A stretch of 64,000 bases of DNA from Arenicola marina (Eukaryota; Annelida; Polychaeta; Arenicolidae), in the NCBI GenBank assembly GCA_964019135.1, contig OZ025249.1, positions 19,307,088 to 19,371,087 on the forward strand, in the 5' to 3' direction. Positions within the stretch are counted from its first letter, which is position 1. Every line of letters begins with the position of its first letter. Shown piece after piece: positions 25,522 through 36,088 of this stretch. Below the pieces are notes generated by a model that worked only from the letters and a program-made list of their open reading frames with translations, ran no database searches and was not told the origin of the DNA. The translations under genes and the position numbers were made by a program.

Positions 25522-28500
25522 TTATGATGTAAGGTCTTCGGAAAACCGGTATTTCGGTCTCCAGCCTCGATGGACGAAGTCGAGTAGTTTCTTCCTGTCG
25601 AGTGCGTTCAGCCCGGGGAAGGCTTCCTTCAGGATCTGCTCATCCAGCTCCGTCAGCTGGTGGCCGTCAATGAGTTCCTCTCGGAAGCGCCCGATGGCGG
25701 CCTGCCCGAGGCCGATGTGCCTAAGACACAGCCCCACCTCCTCCACGCTGAGTCCGTCCAGCCGGTCCGGAGGCCGCCACCACCACAGCTCGCTCAGCGA
25801 TGTGTCGTTATCCCGCCAGGTGTCGCTGCCGGTAGAGCGCGGCCCCAGGTAGATGCCGGAGTCTCCCGTCAGGAGACTGTTGGCCGGGGCCGGAAGCGAC
25901 TGCTGGTAGAGCGAAACGGCGTCGTAGCCGGCGGGGGCGCCTGGGGGGATGCTGGAGCGGGAGTCCGGGAGAGATACGGAGCGGTGAATCCCACCCCCGC
26001 CAGACTCCGGCATGCCGTCCCCGCCGCTGGATAGCGTGACTTCAGCGGCGGGATTATCCTCGATCTGGTCAAAGAGGACTGCCAAGAACTTGTGAACGTC
26101 TTCCTGGCTTTGAAAGGAAGCGGGCACGGTCTTGTCGGCGCGAGCGTCATCCCGCCGCCCGTCATCCCGCCCGTCATCCTCCCCGTCCCCGCCCTGGCCC
26201 GCCCCCTGTCCCGCCCCGCCCCGGTGGCTCTGTCGTCGCTTCAGCTGCCGAAGTGAGTCGGTCAAGAAGGCATCGAGCCGGTCCCTATCGCAACCGTCCT
26301 TCAGGCTGGCGGTGTTATTATCATCACTAGCTATTACCGGCCTTTGTAAGGCTCTCCGGTCTTGATCCCCAGCGGGTACAGACTCCATAGCCTCCCTCGC
26401 CGACTGCCCTGAAGGCCGTGACGGTATGGTGACCACCGCCTCATCCTGTGATGACCCGGGGCCCTGGATACGCTTCATCGACAGGGCGTACAATGGGTCG
26501 CCCCCCGCGTCTGTACCGAGAACACCAGGCGGTAGAGAGAGGCCCGGGGCCGACGGATGGAGGAGACCCCGGCGCAGCTCTACCGGCAGGAGATAGCCGT
26601 CGTCGTCATGACTGGAGGACTCGGTCGGCACCCCTTGGGTTCCACTGGTCGATGAAGACGCCAGGCTTTGAGCGCGCTCAACACCTGCCGCTGGGTTATC
26701 CAATGGATCCACAGATCTGCCACCGACAGCGCCGTCTCCCGGCGTCTTCGAACATCGCTGAGAACAAGCGGGGATGACGTCATAGCTTCCATCGTCACTG
26801 TCACAAGTGTGAGAACCGACGTCCGAGTCTCTCGCCACCGTATCTGAACCAGTGTCCTCCTTTTCCTCAAGCTCGGAATGCCGGTTGACGTCCCCGACTG
26901 GGGGGACCAGTGGCAGCTCTCTGCCATTGACTAACGTCCCCCTGGTCCCCTGGGAATCCCCGTCACCGTGACACACGGATGTGTCTGTCAGGGAATCGCC
27001 GTCCGAGCTGTACTCACTCGACGTGTTCGTCAAGGTTTGCAAGCTGAGTTGCTCATCTCGCGTTAGTCCGTTGGTAAACGCTCCCCAATCACCGAATTCG
27101 GTCTTCAGGCTCTGCAGGACCTTCATTCTATCCAGGAAACTGTCCCCGTGCGCCCTGCAGAACTCCACAGCGGAGAGCCCCGCGGGGGAATCTTCCGGAT
27201 TGTCACCCTTCGTCGTGTCCTTCTGGAACTGAACGTCCGCATCCAGAGGAAATTCCACCAGGAAATGGCTGGTATCGGCGCCCCGGGTGACGATGGAACA
27301 GCCCAGGATGCTGGACTCATGGTACACCTCCTGCAGCGTGACCATCCCGGAGAAGGTCTTCAGGCTGGCGGGGCGGTGACCATGCACCAACCGAAGCCGG
27401 ATGGGTAGAGAGGACATCCTAATGATGTCGGCCAGCTGGTAGGACGTCCCGGGGATGAGTGGCGAGTCGCGCCCCCCGACGGGAGAGAATGCACCCTGAG
27501 TGTCGAATGAACACAGCAGCTTCCCGCCGCGACTGTCTCTGCATTGTAAGTAGAAGTGTTCGTGCCCGGGGCAGCAGTGGGCGGCGACCTTGTGGCGGGA
27601 GGCGGGCGGCAGGCAGCGGACCAGACACCCCAGGACGGCCCCCGTCAGGCGGGCCCGGGAGGCGTCCACGCACACGGCCTGGGCGGCGAGCACGTGGCCG
27701 GCCGGGAGCCGCTCCGGGAGGTAGCCCGCCTGGCCCCCTCCCCGCAGGACGTCGGTGTCCGAGAGCAGGAGGAAGGCCTTCACCTGAAGGGTGGCCAAGT
27801 CCTCGATTGTGTTCACCATGGTGACCGACGGGTCAGCGCTATCCATCACCTGGAACCAACCTGCAAGAAAAAGCAAACCGATATTTATTCTGTTGTAGCG
27901 TATAGCACGAATAGATCCAGTGGGAGAGGGGTCAAGGTATCGCCACCTCCCCCTCTCCCACCCGCCGCCCGGTTTGTTGAGCACAACTACGCCGGTCTAT
28001 AGTGCAAATTGTGCTCTAATTTAGTTGTGAACGATATGTTGTTGTGGACGCCCGCACCCCTCCCACCTCTTGGTTGCCACCCCATCCAGTCTCCTCCCCC
28101 GTCGTCAGTGTTACTCCGAAAGTGGACCCCCACCCTGAACACGCCTTGTATAGGCCAGATAAGGACGATAGCGTCGCCATCGTCAGCTCCGCACGCCAAT
28201 TAAGGTTAACAACCATGTGAGATCATTTTAATACCATACCCATAACCATACCCATATCATGACATTCTCCTTTAGAGTTCGGTTTATAATGGATATTCAA
28301 CTGCGATATATAAGACACATTGTGCCTTTGTCTATCTTCGTCTCAGGATAGACACTATGCAACAACATATTATCGTTAAAAGAAATCTCGGTGCCATAGC
28401 AATGTGGTCAAGCATTACATGTACACGCAGCTTGCGGATGAAAAAAGCCATTCACCGAGTTGTTAAGATGCCAACCACTGACTCTGGGTTCAGTTGACGT

Positions 28501-30007
28501 ATCTTTAAGGTACATTAAACTTCAATGATTGAACCATTAAAGTCGTGGGAGGATTCGGTGACCATACGCAAAGGTCTACGGGGGGAAGAATATAAATACT
28601 CATCCGCGACACCCTCTGTCGAGAGATCTGCTGAGTGGGAGTAAAGATAATATATGTATAATGTGAAGCTAATATATGCACATAATGAACTTAATGTATA
28701 TAGTAATTTTCATATAAATTAATTAATTATTATATATCATGGAGCTTTATAAGATTTCAATTTGTTACAATCAATCCCTTAATGTTCTTTTCATTAAAAT
28801 TTCAACTTTAATAGAACAGCCCATCCTTTAACGGCCCCGAAGTGGTGAGAATGGTTAGCTACAAACTCTTCCGATATGCAGATTAGGCCGCTGTGTGGGC
28901 TCTGGTTCAGGTTCGGTGTGAGAAACCGCTGGGAGCACTTAGGATGACCTGATGGCCTTACAGATTGGCTGGCTCCCTGGTTAGTTGTATTGTTCATGAT
29001 GCACCTTACCAATTAGCTGCTGGTAACGCGGAAAATTAAGCATTTATTATTTATATTCTATTTACATAAATGAAATAGAATAATTGAAGGTCTAGGCGAA
29101 TCGTGGTCTGTTCGGAATCTCAATGCGTTAACAGATTAAATAGTTGAACTAACTGTTCGCGTGGTTGGTAATTAATGAAGCCACTCTTGCTGTTTAAACG
29201 TATTACTCCTGTTATTTTGCTATACAAATGAGATAATATAAAATTGCCAAAAAAAAAAACCAGCCTTTCCGCCACCCAAAAAAATTAATTTTTTGTTCTT
29301 ACCTGGATAGCTGGCCAGAAGGATTAACGGTGTCTCGATTTTACTTTATATAAAAGATATATAAATAAACTTGACAAAAAAAAAATGTCCACTCGGAAAG
29401 AAAAATGTGTTCGAAATGATTGTTCTTTCCTGGATAGCTGGCTGAAATGGTTAAATATAAATACTAAAATAAAATGGACAAAAAACCCAGCCTTTCCACC
29501 AAGAAAGTTGTGTTCGAAATGCATGTTCTTACCTGGGTAGCTGGCCGGAATGGTTAACATTATCTCATCCAACGGTTCGCCTAAACTCGAGGTGGTAGAC
29601 TTTCTCCTCAGCGAAGTAGGTTTAGCCTTCCTGGCCTGTCTATGATGACTAGGTCGCTTCCCTTGGTTAGGGTGCTTCCCACTAAGGTTCCGGTCCACAC
29701 TGGCCTTGTGGGCCGGAGGGGGTAGATCCACCATTGGCGCCGTGGTGGAGGCGAGCACCTTGAGGCCTCGCTGGACGTTGTACAGCAGAAGATCACTCTC
29801 CGCTAGGTGGGCCGACATCACTGGCAGGACTGAGCGCTGGTGGGGGCTCAGGCGCGCCACCTGGGGGAGGCACCACCTGGCGGCCACCTCCCGAACTCCT
29901 GCCACGTGGTCGCTTCCCGCCGCGGGGCGACTGGGGATGTTGGCGCTGCTCTTCTTCAAGGTCGGCGTCACGGGCCAACGAAACCACTCCGTCTCCATGG
30001 GATCCAT
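25522..30007 (-). CDS. GAREM: GAREM homologue: CABIT domain plus C-terminal SAM domain, 2 coding exons
   Basis: Exon 1 is 29533-30007 (ATG, MDPMETEW) and exon 2 is 25522-27860 (stop TAA). The donor G|GTAAGAAC and acceptor ttgcag|GT complete a Gly codon, giving about 937 aa against 876 in human GAREM1. The CABIT domain spans about residues 45-400 (CLPQVARLSP, then IPASYPG-WFQV across the junction, like the vertebrate PQIARL and PVHYAGQFK blocks). The middle is long, acidic and Ser/Gly-rich with tyrosine motifs (DDDGYLLP, GSYDVIP, SGIYLGP) that could bind SH2 adaptors. The SAM domain is at about residues 860-925 (LSVEEVGLCLRHIGL, ending GWRPK as in vertebrates). In vertebrates GAREM is a Grb2/SHP2-linked adaptor in EGF-receptor to ERK signalling. 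That role here is inferred. Exon 1's donor is copied in the downstream intron. Confidence 0.94.
27861..29292. other. GAREM intron 1, unique part
   Basis: Unique A/T-rich intron sequence with no exon or repeat recognised before the junction copies that begin at 29293. Confidence 0.5.
29293..29560 (-). repeat. Three tandem copies of the GAREM exon-1/intron junction
   Basis: The genuine junction ccagctacccag|gtaagaac has its GT at 29531-29532. Copies recur downstream on the - strand: ccagctatccag|gaaagaac near 29428 and ccagctatccag|gtaagaac near 29301. Similarity extends at least 20 nt into the exon (TTAACCATT before it) and well into the intron: catttcgaacaca follows in copies 1 and 2, and gaaaggctgg plus a T run follows in copies 1 and 3. 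Spacing is 103 and 127 bp. Copy 2 has lost GT, while copy 3 keeps a full donor. Confidence 0.85.
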
Positions 30008-30274
30008 GCTAAAACCTGAGCTTAAGTTTTATCATCCGCTTTTCCAGGTAAAAAGCTATTTTCGTCTTACCACTAGCAAAATCACAAGTCAGTTTTGTAG
30101 AAACTTCTCATGGTTCTATATGAGACGCTGCTAACCCATAAACGTATTTCAGGCATTTCACAGTCCAGTTTTCGTGCGCAAGAAGTTCACTGCACTTTCG
30201 GTACGTTAAATGTAACTCTATGGCCTAAAAAAACTCCAAAATGCAAGATCGGTGATAACTTATCCACAATATGG
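30008..30274. other. Upstream flank of the GAREM start
   Basis: Sequence just 5' of the GAREM ATG. A ttttag just before the ATG could be an acceptor for a 5' UTR exon. No other feature seen. Confidence 0.35.
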
Positions 30275-30536
30275 CACAGATGTGGCGGCACAGATGTGGC
30301 AGAAGATGTGACAGCACAGATGTGGCAGCACAGATGTGGCTATGTGACAGCACAGATGTGGCAGCAGAGATGTGACGGCACAGATGTGTCTGCACAGATG
30401 TGGTAGCACAGATGTGACAGCACAGATGTGGCGATGTGGCGGCACAGATGTGACAGCACAGATGTGGCGATGTGGCGGCACAGATGTGGCAGCACAGATG
30501 TGGCGGCACAGATGTGGCAGCACAGATGTGGCAGCG
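30275..30536. repeat. 14-bp minisatellite
   Basis: About 18 units of the type cacagatgtggcag, some interrupted by shorter gatgtgg steps. No stops fall in several frames, so it throws off spurious His/Cys-rich ORFs. Confidence 0.9.
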
Positions 30537-30556
30537 TCTGTGCCATATATTGACGT

Positions 30557-30961
30557 TTACAGCAGCTTCGGACTACCTATGGTACATCCCGACATATAAT
30601 CTGACGTGATATCTGGATCCAAATCATTCCAAACATATCGCTGGATCCAGACGCTTTGTCCCAGCCGTGCGTTTCCCAGTTCTAAGCCAGCGTCCTGAAT
30701 ATACAACCATCCAGCTCTAAGCCAAGGTGCCTCCGGGTGAAGTGGAAGTGAGCTTGACATCAAAAGCGTCCGTCTCTCCCCGCTACTAATGTTGTCTGGA
30801 AGAGTCGTATAGCGGCCCGGCTCTAGCTCCAGCTCCAGCTCCAGCTGAAGGTCTCCATCATGAATATCAAAGAGACAGATATAATGATGGACATGGGCCA
30901 CTTGAGTCGTCTCCCAGCCGAGAAGTAGATCATATTCACGACCATGAACGTGAGCAAACAT
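30557..30961 (-). CDS. Unrecognised single-exon ORF, about 134 aa
   Basis: Opens with ATG (MFAHVHGREYDLLLG) and ends with a TAA stop just before the 14-bp array. Composition looks protein-like, with many aromatic and hydrophobic residues (HVHHYICLFDIHDGDL, RAGWLYIQDAGLEL), and there is a short ELELELEL run from a CTCCAG hexamer repeat. The frame stays open upstream to 31033. It lies between the two CABIT genes on the same strand. I recognise no family. It may be a small gene, an exon or a relic. Confidence 0.3.
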   Translation of the reverse strand: MFAHVHGREYDLLLGWETTQVAHVHHYICLFDIHDGDLQLELELELEPGRYTTLPDNISSGERRTLLMSSSLPLHPEAPWLRAGWLYIQDAGLELGNARLGQSVWIQRYVWNDLDPDITSDYMSGCTIGSPKLL

Positions 30962-31141
30962 GCACCGGGAATCTCGTTGTGGACTAGAGACCCACCGCCA
31001 CCCGACCCCGGCCTGGCGTGGACCAGTAATCACCGCGAAGGTCGCACTCTCGTGCTGCCCCCTACTGGAAGACTGTCTTTCTTTTCACGCCGGAACGATA
31101 TCACGCAGAGAGGATTGGCCGTACGGGAGACCCCCGAGTAA

Positions 31142-32100
31142 GGAGAGATCGTAAATGTATTATGATGCTCTCTCGTCTTGCTTGTGGGCGGTAAAGAGAT
31201 GGAGTAGTAGATTCGTTAGGCAAGGGGTTGCGTGGAGGGGTGGGGGGGGGGGATGTCAGATGGATGCGCTAACACTGCAATGGCACGACAGTCGATGTAC
31301 GGGGAGGGGGTGAGGGTTGAGGGGGCGGGTGTGTCAGACATGTACTGACTGGGCTGTGACATGATAGTCACGGGATGGGGGCGTGATGAGTGTGGGTGTG
31401 GGGGTGAGACATGGGGATGAGGAGGGGGGGCTAGACGGGACCATCACCCAGGCGCTCACCCATAACGTGGTCTCCTCGCTTCACGGACACCTGTAGCCAC
31501 CTACCTCACTCACTAAACCTGCTCAGCGGTATAAAACTGTCGCCTTTACGCTAGATAGCGACACACGTATGGTGGCTAGACCTTACGTTTCCATGGAGCA
31601 ATCGTCTGGTCTGTTTACCGCTGTGTAAAGCCACTGTTACCGCAAATATATACCACACCTGTAAGGACGAGTCCTCGGTGAATCACGCCTGCAGTCACCG
31701 CCGAACCAAGGACTGCATTGTAATAAAGAGGTTTCAAGCAATTGCAAAATTAAACTTTTTATTCTTGCGGTATAATGAGATAAGTAGAACATCCAAAACC
31801 AATATTACTGAGAGTATAAAGGATGCGGTGTGTATGTTTGCATGGTGAGTCGGCCCGCTTTGATCGCCTGCGGACATATTTATCTAACAGAAAATGTCTC
31901 TGTAAAACCCCAAAGATATTTCGCAGTGGCCGCCCTTTCAGTTTTCCTGCACGTAGATGACGTAAGTAGGTTTAAAGGCACTTGACGTTCATTACGGAAT
32001 GCACGCACCTCGTGTCACTAGACAATAACTGTACCGGGGTAAAAAAAAACAGAGGGCAAAGGGCAGCGGAAGCATGCTACGATATTGGTGACTGATCCCT
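31142..32100. other. Intergenic, G-rich simple sequence
   Basis: GGGTGGGG-type runs at 31230-31440, then ordinary A/T-rich DNA. No gene seen. Confidence 0.4.
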
Positions 32101-33446
32101 CGTCAATAGACAACCACATACAGTAGATATTTGATCAAGGACTTGATAATAGACAACCACGGACAGTAGAGGTCTGGCCATAGACTTGATAATAGACAAC
32201 CACGGGCAGTAGAGGTCTGGCCAAAGACTTGATAATAGACAACCACGGACAGTAGAGGTCTGGCCAAAGACTTGATAATAGACAACCACGGGCAGTAGAG
32301 GTCTGGCCAAATACTTGATTATAGACAACCACGGACAGTAGAGGTCTGGCCATAGACTTGATAATAGATAACCACGGACAGTAAAGGTCTGGCCAAAGAC
32401 TTGATAATAGACAACCACGGACAGTAGTGGTCTGGCCAAGTACTTGATAATAGACCACCACGCACAGTAGAGGTCTTGCCATAGACTTGATAATAGACAA
32501 CCACGAACAGTAGAGGTCTGGCCAAAGAGTTGATAATAGACAACCACGGACAGTAGAGGTCTGGCCAAATACTTGATAATAGACAACCACGGACAGTAGA
32601 GGTCTGGCCATAGACTTGATAATAGACAACCACTGACAGTAGAGGTCTGGCCATAGACTTGATAACAGACAACCACGGACAGTAGAGGTCTGGCCATAGA
32701 CTTGATAATAGACAACCACGGACAGTAGAGGTCTGGCCATAGACTTGTTAATAGACAACCACGAACAGTAGAGGTCTGGCCAAATACTTGATAATAGACA
32801 ACCACGGACAGTAGAGGTCTGGCCATAGACTTGATAATAGACAACCACGGACAGTAGAGGTCTGGCCATAGAATTGATAACAGACAACCACGGACAGTAG
32901 AGGTCTGGCCATAGACTTGATAATAGACAACCACGGACAGTAGAAGTCTGGCCATAGACTTGATAATAGACAACCACAGAGAGTAGAGGTCTGGCCATAG
33001 ACTTGATAATAGACAACCACGAACAGTAGAGGTCTGGCCATAGACTTGATAATGGACAAACCATGGACAGTAGTCTGGCCATAGATTTGATAATAGACAA
33101 CCATGGACAGTAGAGGTCTGGCCAAAGACTTGATAATAGACAACCACGGACAGTAGAGGTCTGGCCATAGACTTGATAATAGACAACCACGGACAGTAGA
33201 GGTCTGGCCATAGACTTGATAATAGACAACCATGGACAGTAGTCTGGCCATAGATTTGATAATAGACAACCATGGACAGTAGAGGTCTGGCTAAAGACTT
33301 GATAATAGACAACCACAGACAGTAGAGATCTGGCCATAGACTTGATAACAGACAACCACGGACAGTAGAGGTCTGGCCAAAGACTTGATAATAGACAACC
33401 ACGGACAGTAGAGGTCTAGCCATAGACTTAATCATAGATAATCATG
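32101..33446. repeat. 43-bp minisatellite (about 31 copies)
   Basis: Unit: acttgataatagacaaccac plus ggacagtagaggtctggccatag. The period is 43 bp. Because 43 is not a multiple of three and the unit has no stop in any - strand frame, all three - frames stay open for hundreds of codons (SIIKSMARPLLSVVVYYQ type). No consensus GTRAGT donor is present on either strand. It lies between the two CABIT genes. Confidence 0.96.
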
Positions 33447-33625
33447 GACCACGGAAAAAAATGTGTGTGATAAACCCATCCAATCTGAGATCATCGTGCA
33501 AGGTCATAGAAGGGCGAATGTTATCAACAACAAGACACCGTCCAAGAGAAAATTTACGAACTGATCTTGCTTACAACATTTTGTGATGCGGGTGATGCTT
33601 AAAAACTAGAAAATCCGTATATAGT

Positions 33626-33631
33626 TTTATT
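33626..33631 (-). terminator. Possible poly(A) signal of the second CABIT gene
   Basis: AATAAA on the - strand, about 480 bp after the stop at 34107. Confidence 0.35.
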
Positions 33632-34106
33632 ACAATAAAGACAGATATTTCCATGACGTGGCATCTCTCATATGGGTCTGGAAGGGGGCGCAAGTGTCCA
33701 GTGTCGATTTCAAAATGTTTAACCCCCCCCCAGACCCATTCTCATGCTTTGGCATTTCTATCAGTGAAAATCAGACAGTCAAAGGACTTGGGAACACCGT
33801 GATAAAACAAATCGAACCAGCGTCGTCACCAAGTCTGTTCACAGCACGGAAGACGGAATGTTTGTAAATGACCGTGACGGTAGAGTGCATCCCGTAATCA
33901 CATCACCCTACTTTCCCGCTCCGACGGACACGTGGTAGACTTAAGCAGGGTGTTTACATGCACATCAATTTGACGAAAATGGCATCAAGCATGTCCACTA
34001 TTGACCTTGTCTTTTGCCAGTTTGTTTGTTGGGCATCGTCCTTTCACGAGTTTCCAGTTTTCCGGTTTCGCATTTTCCAGTTTTTCGGTATCTGGTCACC
34101 ACCCAC

Positions 34107-36088
34107 TCAGCATGTTGCCTCCCGGTTGCGCAAGTCTTGCTCCATGATAGCGCGTCGATCCCGAACAACCTCCTTCTGGAGCGAGTTATTATTCTCCGCG
34201 ACGTCGTTTATAGTTTCCAGTATCTCTACCGCCAAAGTCTTCCCGGGAGTGACGTCATCATCGGACAAGTGGCGCAGGCGCACAGGCTTAAGTTTGCCGC
34301 CCTCGGGATCCATCAGGAGAGCGTTCTCGTCCTTGATGTGTCCGGTGGAGTCAGCCAGATAGGCCGGATCGGTGAATGACAGGGACCAGGACTCGGACAC
34401 CTGTCGGACGTCCTCCATGACCGGGAACAGATCCAGAGGGCTAAAGTCCGTCATATCCCGAGGGGCCCCCATCCTTCCGGTTAGCTTGCCCGTCTGCTTA
34501 CAGACTTCTCCGTTCGCGTTCGTCCTGTATTTGATCGTCACGGGCTTCATGCTGATCAGATACGGATACACGTAATGACAAGTTTGTTTCAAAACGTGCT
34601 CGAAATCCGGATCTTTCCGGATTCGTTCCATGTCCGTAGCGACTCGAATCGTGGCGTTGGCATCTACAGGAACCTCGACAATCAAATGACCTTGCGGGGT
34701 CAATGACCTCAAAACCAAGCTATCCGGTCTGTTCACACCTAGCAACCGAAGATTTCCAGAAAATTGCGACACCAGTTTCGGAGGCCATCCGAAGACCATC
34801 CGGACGAGAAGCGGAAACTGGAAGTTGAGCAGATCCTGAATGTAGTAGACGACGTCGGTCCTGGGAGTGCTGTCCTTGCTCTCGGAGTCCCATATGGCGT
34901 AGAACTTACCCGGATGCGCCAAGGGCAGGTACAGCGCCCTCTTCCGGCGATCGAAACACTCCAGAAATTTGGTCTCGGGACCGGTGGGAGATTGCGGCTC
35001 ACTTCCGGTGGGAGATTGCGGCTCACTTCCGGGCGTCTTCTCCTTCACCTTCCACTTCTTGGATACGATTTCCCCCTTGAGCAGGACCTCCCCGGGGTAG
35101 ACCCGGACTTCCGTATCCAGGGAGAGGCCGTCCTGCTCCCGAACGCGACCCCTGTAGCCGACGGCGGTCGTCTGTAGTAGGAAGTAGCGACAGTCAGCGT
35201 CGACCACGGAGCCGACACTTCGCAGACAGCCTTGTCCGGCAGCTACTCCAGTGCGCACCACCTCGAACCAGCCTGCAAGTCGAAACATCTTCATCACACA
35301 CAAAGCAATGCCACACGTGATAGCGAGACTATTGGCTGGGTGCTTCACTAATAGTACGCTCTAACCTGGAAGGCTGCATCGCGGTAATGGGCTGAAGGAG
35401 ATCAAGGCAGAAAGGAGCATTATAACCATAGAATCATCTGTACTTTAAAACGAATATAGCTTTATTCGGCAAGGAAATACATTTGCATCGGTGGGAGGCG
35501 AACCCCTGTGCCGGCCGCCGAACTGATCCAGCAGCGCACATTCGACAAGAACCAATGCTGGGTCACGCTATGACTAGAGAGGAGAGTATATATGTGCGTT
35601 AAAGTCCCCCTCTGCATGTATGTACCCACGCACATGCCACCCACCCACGCGTTTACCCGTGTAAAGATGTCGGGCTCGCGGACAATATTGCTCGACTCTC
35701 CCTCCCGGTGAAGAACTGTATCAGTGCATGCCAGACAGCTGGGATCCAGCACCCATCCGGATGCTCACTCACCGATATAATCCTTCGGGATGTCCAGGGT
35801 GGGTCCTCGAGCCATGAATTTCTTCGTCTTGTCATCCCAGCATAAGTTTTCTGCGTATATCTTCGTGCGTCGTCGGCGCGAGAAGGCCAGGAAAGGGTCG
35901 TCAAGGGATATGGGAGAGATCGCTAGATCTGCTGGATCCGGACATTCCAGACGGACCAGTTGGGGGTTGACGAAATCATCGATGAAGTCACCCAGAGTTT
36001 TCGATTCTCCCCAATCCAGATGGCTGCTTAGTCGTTTGATTGCGGAACCCAAGGCAGAGTCACTCTCATCGTGGCCGGAGTTAGCCAT
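34107..36088 (-). CDS. CABIT-domain protein without SAM (THEMIS/GAREM superfamily), 2 coding exons
   Basis: Exon 1 is 35773-36088 and exon 2 is 34107-35272 (stop TGA); together about 493 aa. The chosen ATG (MANSGHDESD) follows a possible acceptor, so a 5' UTR exon is likely. The CABIT domain covers about residues 35-380: LGDFIDDFVNPQLVRL at the start, DYIG-WFEVV across the intron, RALYLPLAHPGKFYAI and LVRMVFGWPPKLVSQF further on. The C-terminal roughly 100 residues are charged and probably helical (EILETINDVAENNNSL). No SAM domain follows, because the frame stops with no donor before it. The intron interrupts the same Gly-Trp-Phe as in the GAREM gene 4 kb downstream, in the same phase, so the two are probably ancient tandem duplicates. 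Relatives act as adaptors in receptor signalling; its role here is inferred. Confidence 0.85.
35485..35590 (-). mobile_element. Degenerate tRNA-SINE fragment in the CABIT gene intron
   Basis: gtgggaggcgaacccctgtg followed by ccggccgcc resembles the B-box part of the SINE at 18430 (gtggggttcgaacc...ccggccgcc). It is old and weak. Confidence 0.3.

Noticed and set aside
32077-33435. Open frames up to 452 codons on the - strand
   Set aside because: They are shadows of the 43-bp repeat. All three frames are equally open and the peptides repeat every 43 residues.
32101-33446. 43-bp array as another splice-junction repeat
   Set aside because: No GTRAGT donor on either strand and no adjacent exon sharing its sequence.
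25522-36088. One long gene with two CABIT domains and a SAM domain
   Set aside because: The upstream CABIT gene ends in a stop with no donor before it, and the GAREM gene has its own MDP start exon and first half-CABIT. Two complete genes fit better.
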